Below the pieces are notes generated by a model, which was given only the letters and a program-made list of their open reading frames with translations, searched no databases and was not told the DNA's origin. From Malus domestica (Eukaryota; Streptophyta; Magnoliopsida; Rosales; Rosaceae): 64,000 bases of DNA. The stretch spans positions 36,200,001 to 36,264,000 of the forward strand of contig NC_091667.1 of NCBI RefSeq assembly GCF_042453785.1, written 5' to 3'. Shown piece after piece: positions 63,182 through 64,000 of the stretch; the stretch's first letter is position 1, and each line of letters starts with the position of its first letter. The translations under genes were made by a program, and so were the position numbers.

Positions 63182-63393
63182 ATGGACGACTTTCCTCCGT
63201 ACCATTTCAAATGTCCCATTTCTATGGAGCTCATGAAAGATCACGTCACCATCTCCACTGGTGTAACCTACGAGCGTAACAACATTGAGAAATGGTTCTT
63301 CTCCTACAAGAAGAAAACTTGTCATGCCGCAATGTAAAGCATTGAGAATTTCGACATGATTCCAAACCACACCCACGAAGAAGATAAGTGGTT
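63182..63393 (+). pseudogene. U-box E3 ligase fragment (PUB22/23/24 type)
   Basis: The frame starts [20 protein letters not shown] and continues [14 protein letters not shown], the first half of a U-box, the E2-docking fold of plant U-box ubiquitin ligases. A TAA at 63335-63337 interrupts it; the same frame then reads SIENFDMIPNHTHEEDKW, the expected second half, before decaying. The Pro in the usual KDPVT is His here (KDHVT) and the usual CP after the second strand is CH. No ARM-repeat region follows. It lies directly after LTR-element DNA, so it may be a captured fragment. Confidence 0.75.
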
Positions 63394-63399
63394 ATCAAA

Positions 63400-64000
63400 A
63401 ACTTTATATTTCTTTGTGTTATTTCTTAATTATTCTATAAATGGTGCCAACTTTACTTTTCTTTTGTCTGCTTCAATTATTCTATAAATGATGCCCACTC
63501 TGTCTAAAAAGGTAAATTTTATTATTTTAACACAATAAAAAAAAGGAACATTACAAAAGTCAGTAAATTTCACGTGACATTTGCTAGAACCGAGTGAGAG
63601 AGAGAGAATGGATTTATGGTTGGCTTGCACAAGTTGTATTAGGGGACCCCTACCAGTAGCAGCCTTTCATGACTAAGGTGTTGCTTGCAAAGCTGCCTAC
63701 CACATGATTAACAATTTAATACGTTCTTTTGTTTATTAATTGTGATAATTAATCAGACGAGTGGATCCAAGATCCTCCTTGTTACTTTGAATGGTTTCAT
63801 TATTCTGAGATATACGAAGATATGTATTGTTTATTTAATATCTTATTATTTTATTTATGTCATGATGATTAATTATATAAAAATAATTTTATGTCATGAT
63901 AACTTATGATTAAATAATATAATTATTATTTTTGATATCACATGATTACTACCACGTTATTGATTTATACAACATGTGATTTATCAAACAACTGAATAAA
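63400..64000. other. Gene-less stretch at window end
   Basis: AT-rich, no supportable gene or element. Confidence 0.4.

Overview
The window is plant nuclear DNA. Its genes have GT-AG introns and separated exons, it is AT-rich, and it is dense with transposable elements. The gene families (COMT, class III peroxidase, NAC-alpha) and repeat families fit a woody eudicot, most likely Rosaceae (apple or pear type); the species is inferred, not shown.

Left half (about 0.7-34.9 kb): a decayed tandem array. One unit holds a small Cys-rich gene (6295-7352, RIN13-like) and an intact four-exon caffeic acid O-methyltransferase-like gene (8431-11565, minus strand). About 12 kb of it (8.1-20.0 kb) recurs at 20.2-30.6 kb, where the COMT copy has stop codons and has lost exon 2. 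A third COMT remnant lies at 2.2-2.5 kb, and an exon-less RIN13-like copy at 33.1-33.9 kb. Comparing copies exposes clean insertions with target-site duplications: a Pack-MULE carrying an exportin-2-like fragment (3920-5120), a second MULE-type element (18815-19835), a hAT-type element (16318-17330), and several MITEs and solo LTRs.

Middle (34909-47480): a complete Ty3/gypsy element of Tat-like type on the minus strand. It has 513-bp LTRs that differ at one visible position and a 5-bp target duplication. Its gag-pol is interrupted by an in-frame stop and a frame change. Between pol and the 3' LTR it carries an antisense ORF with its own TATA-like and polyA-like signals, and a roughly 180-bp tandem array.

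Right part (48-61 kb): ordinary genes. Two tandem NAC-alpha genes (48672-49964 and 50846-52171, plus strand) share site-II and telo-box-like promoter motifs. They are followed by a class III peroxidase with a 1-nt frameshift (53033-54552, minus) and a five-exon gene for a 1237-aa protein of unknown function (55842-60004, minus). The last 2 kb has an LTR/primer-site remnant and a truncated U-box fragment. No tRNA, rRNA or CRISPR array was recognised.
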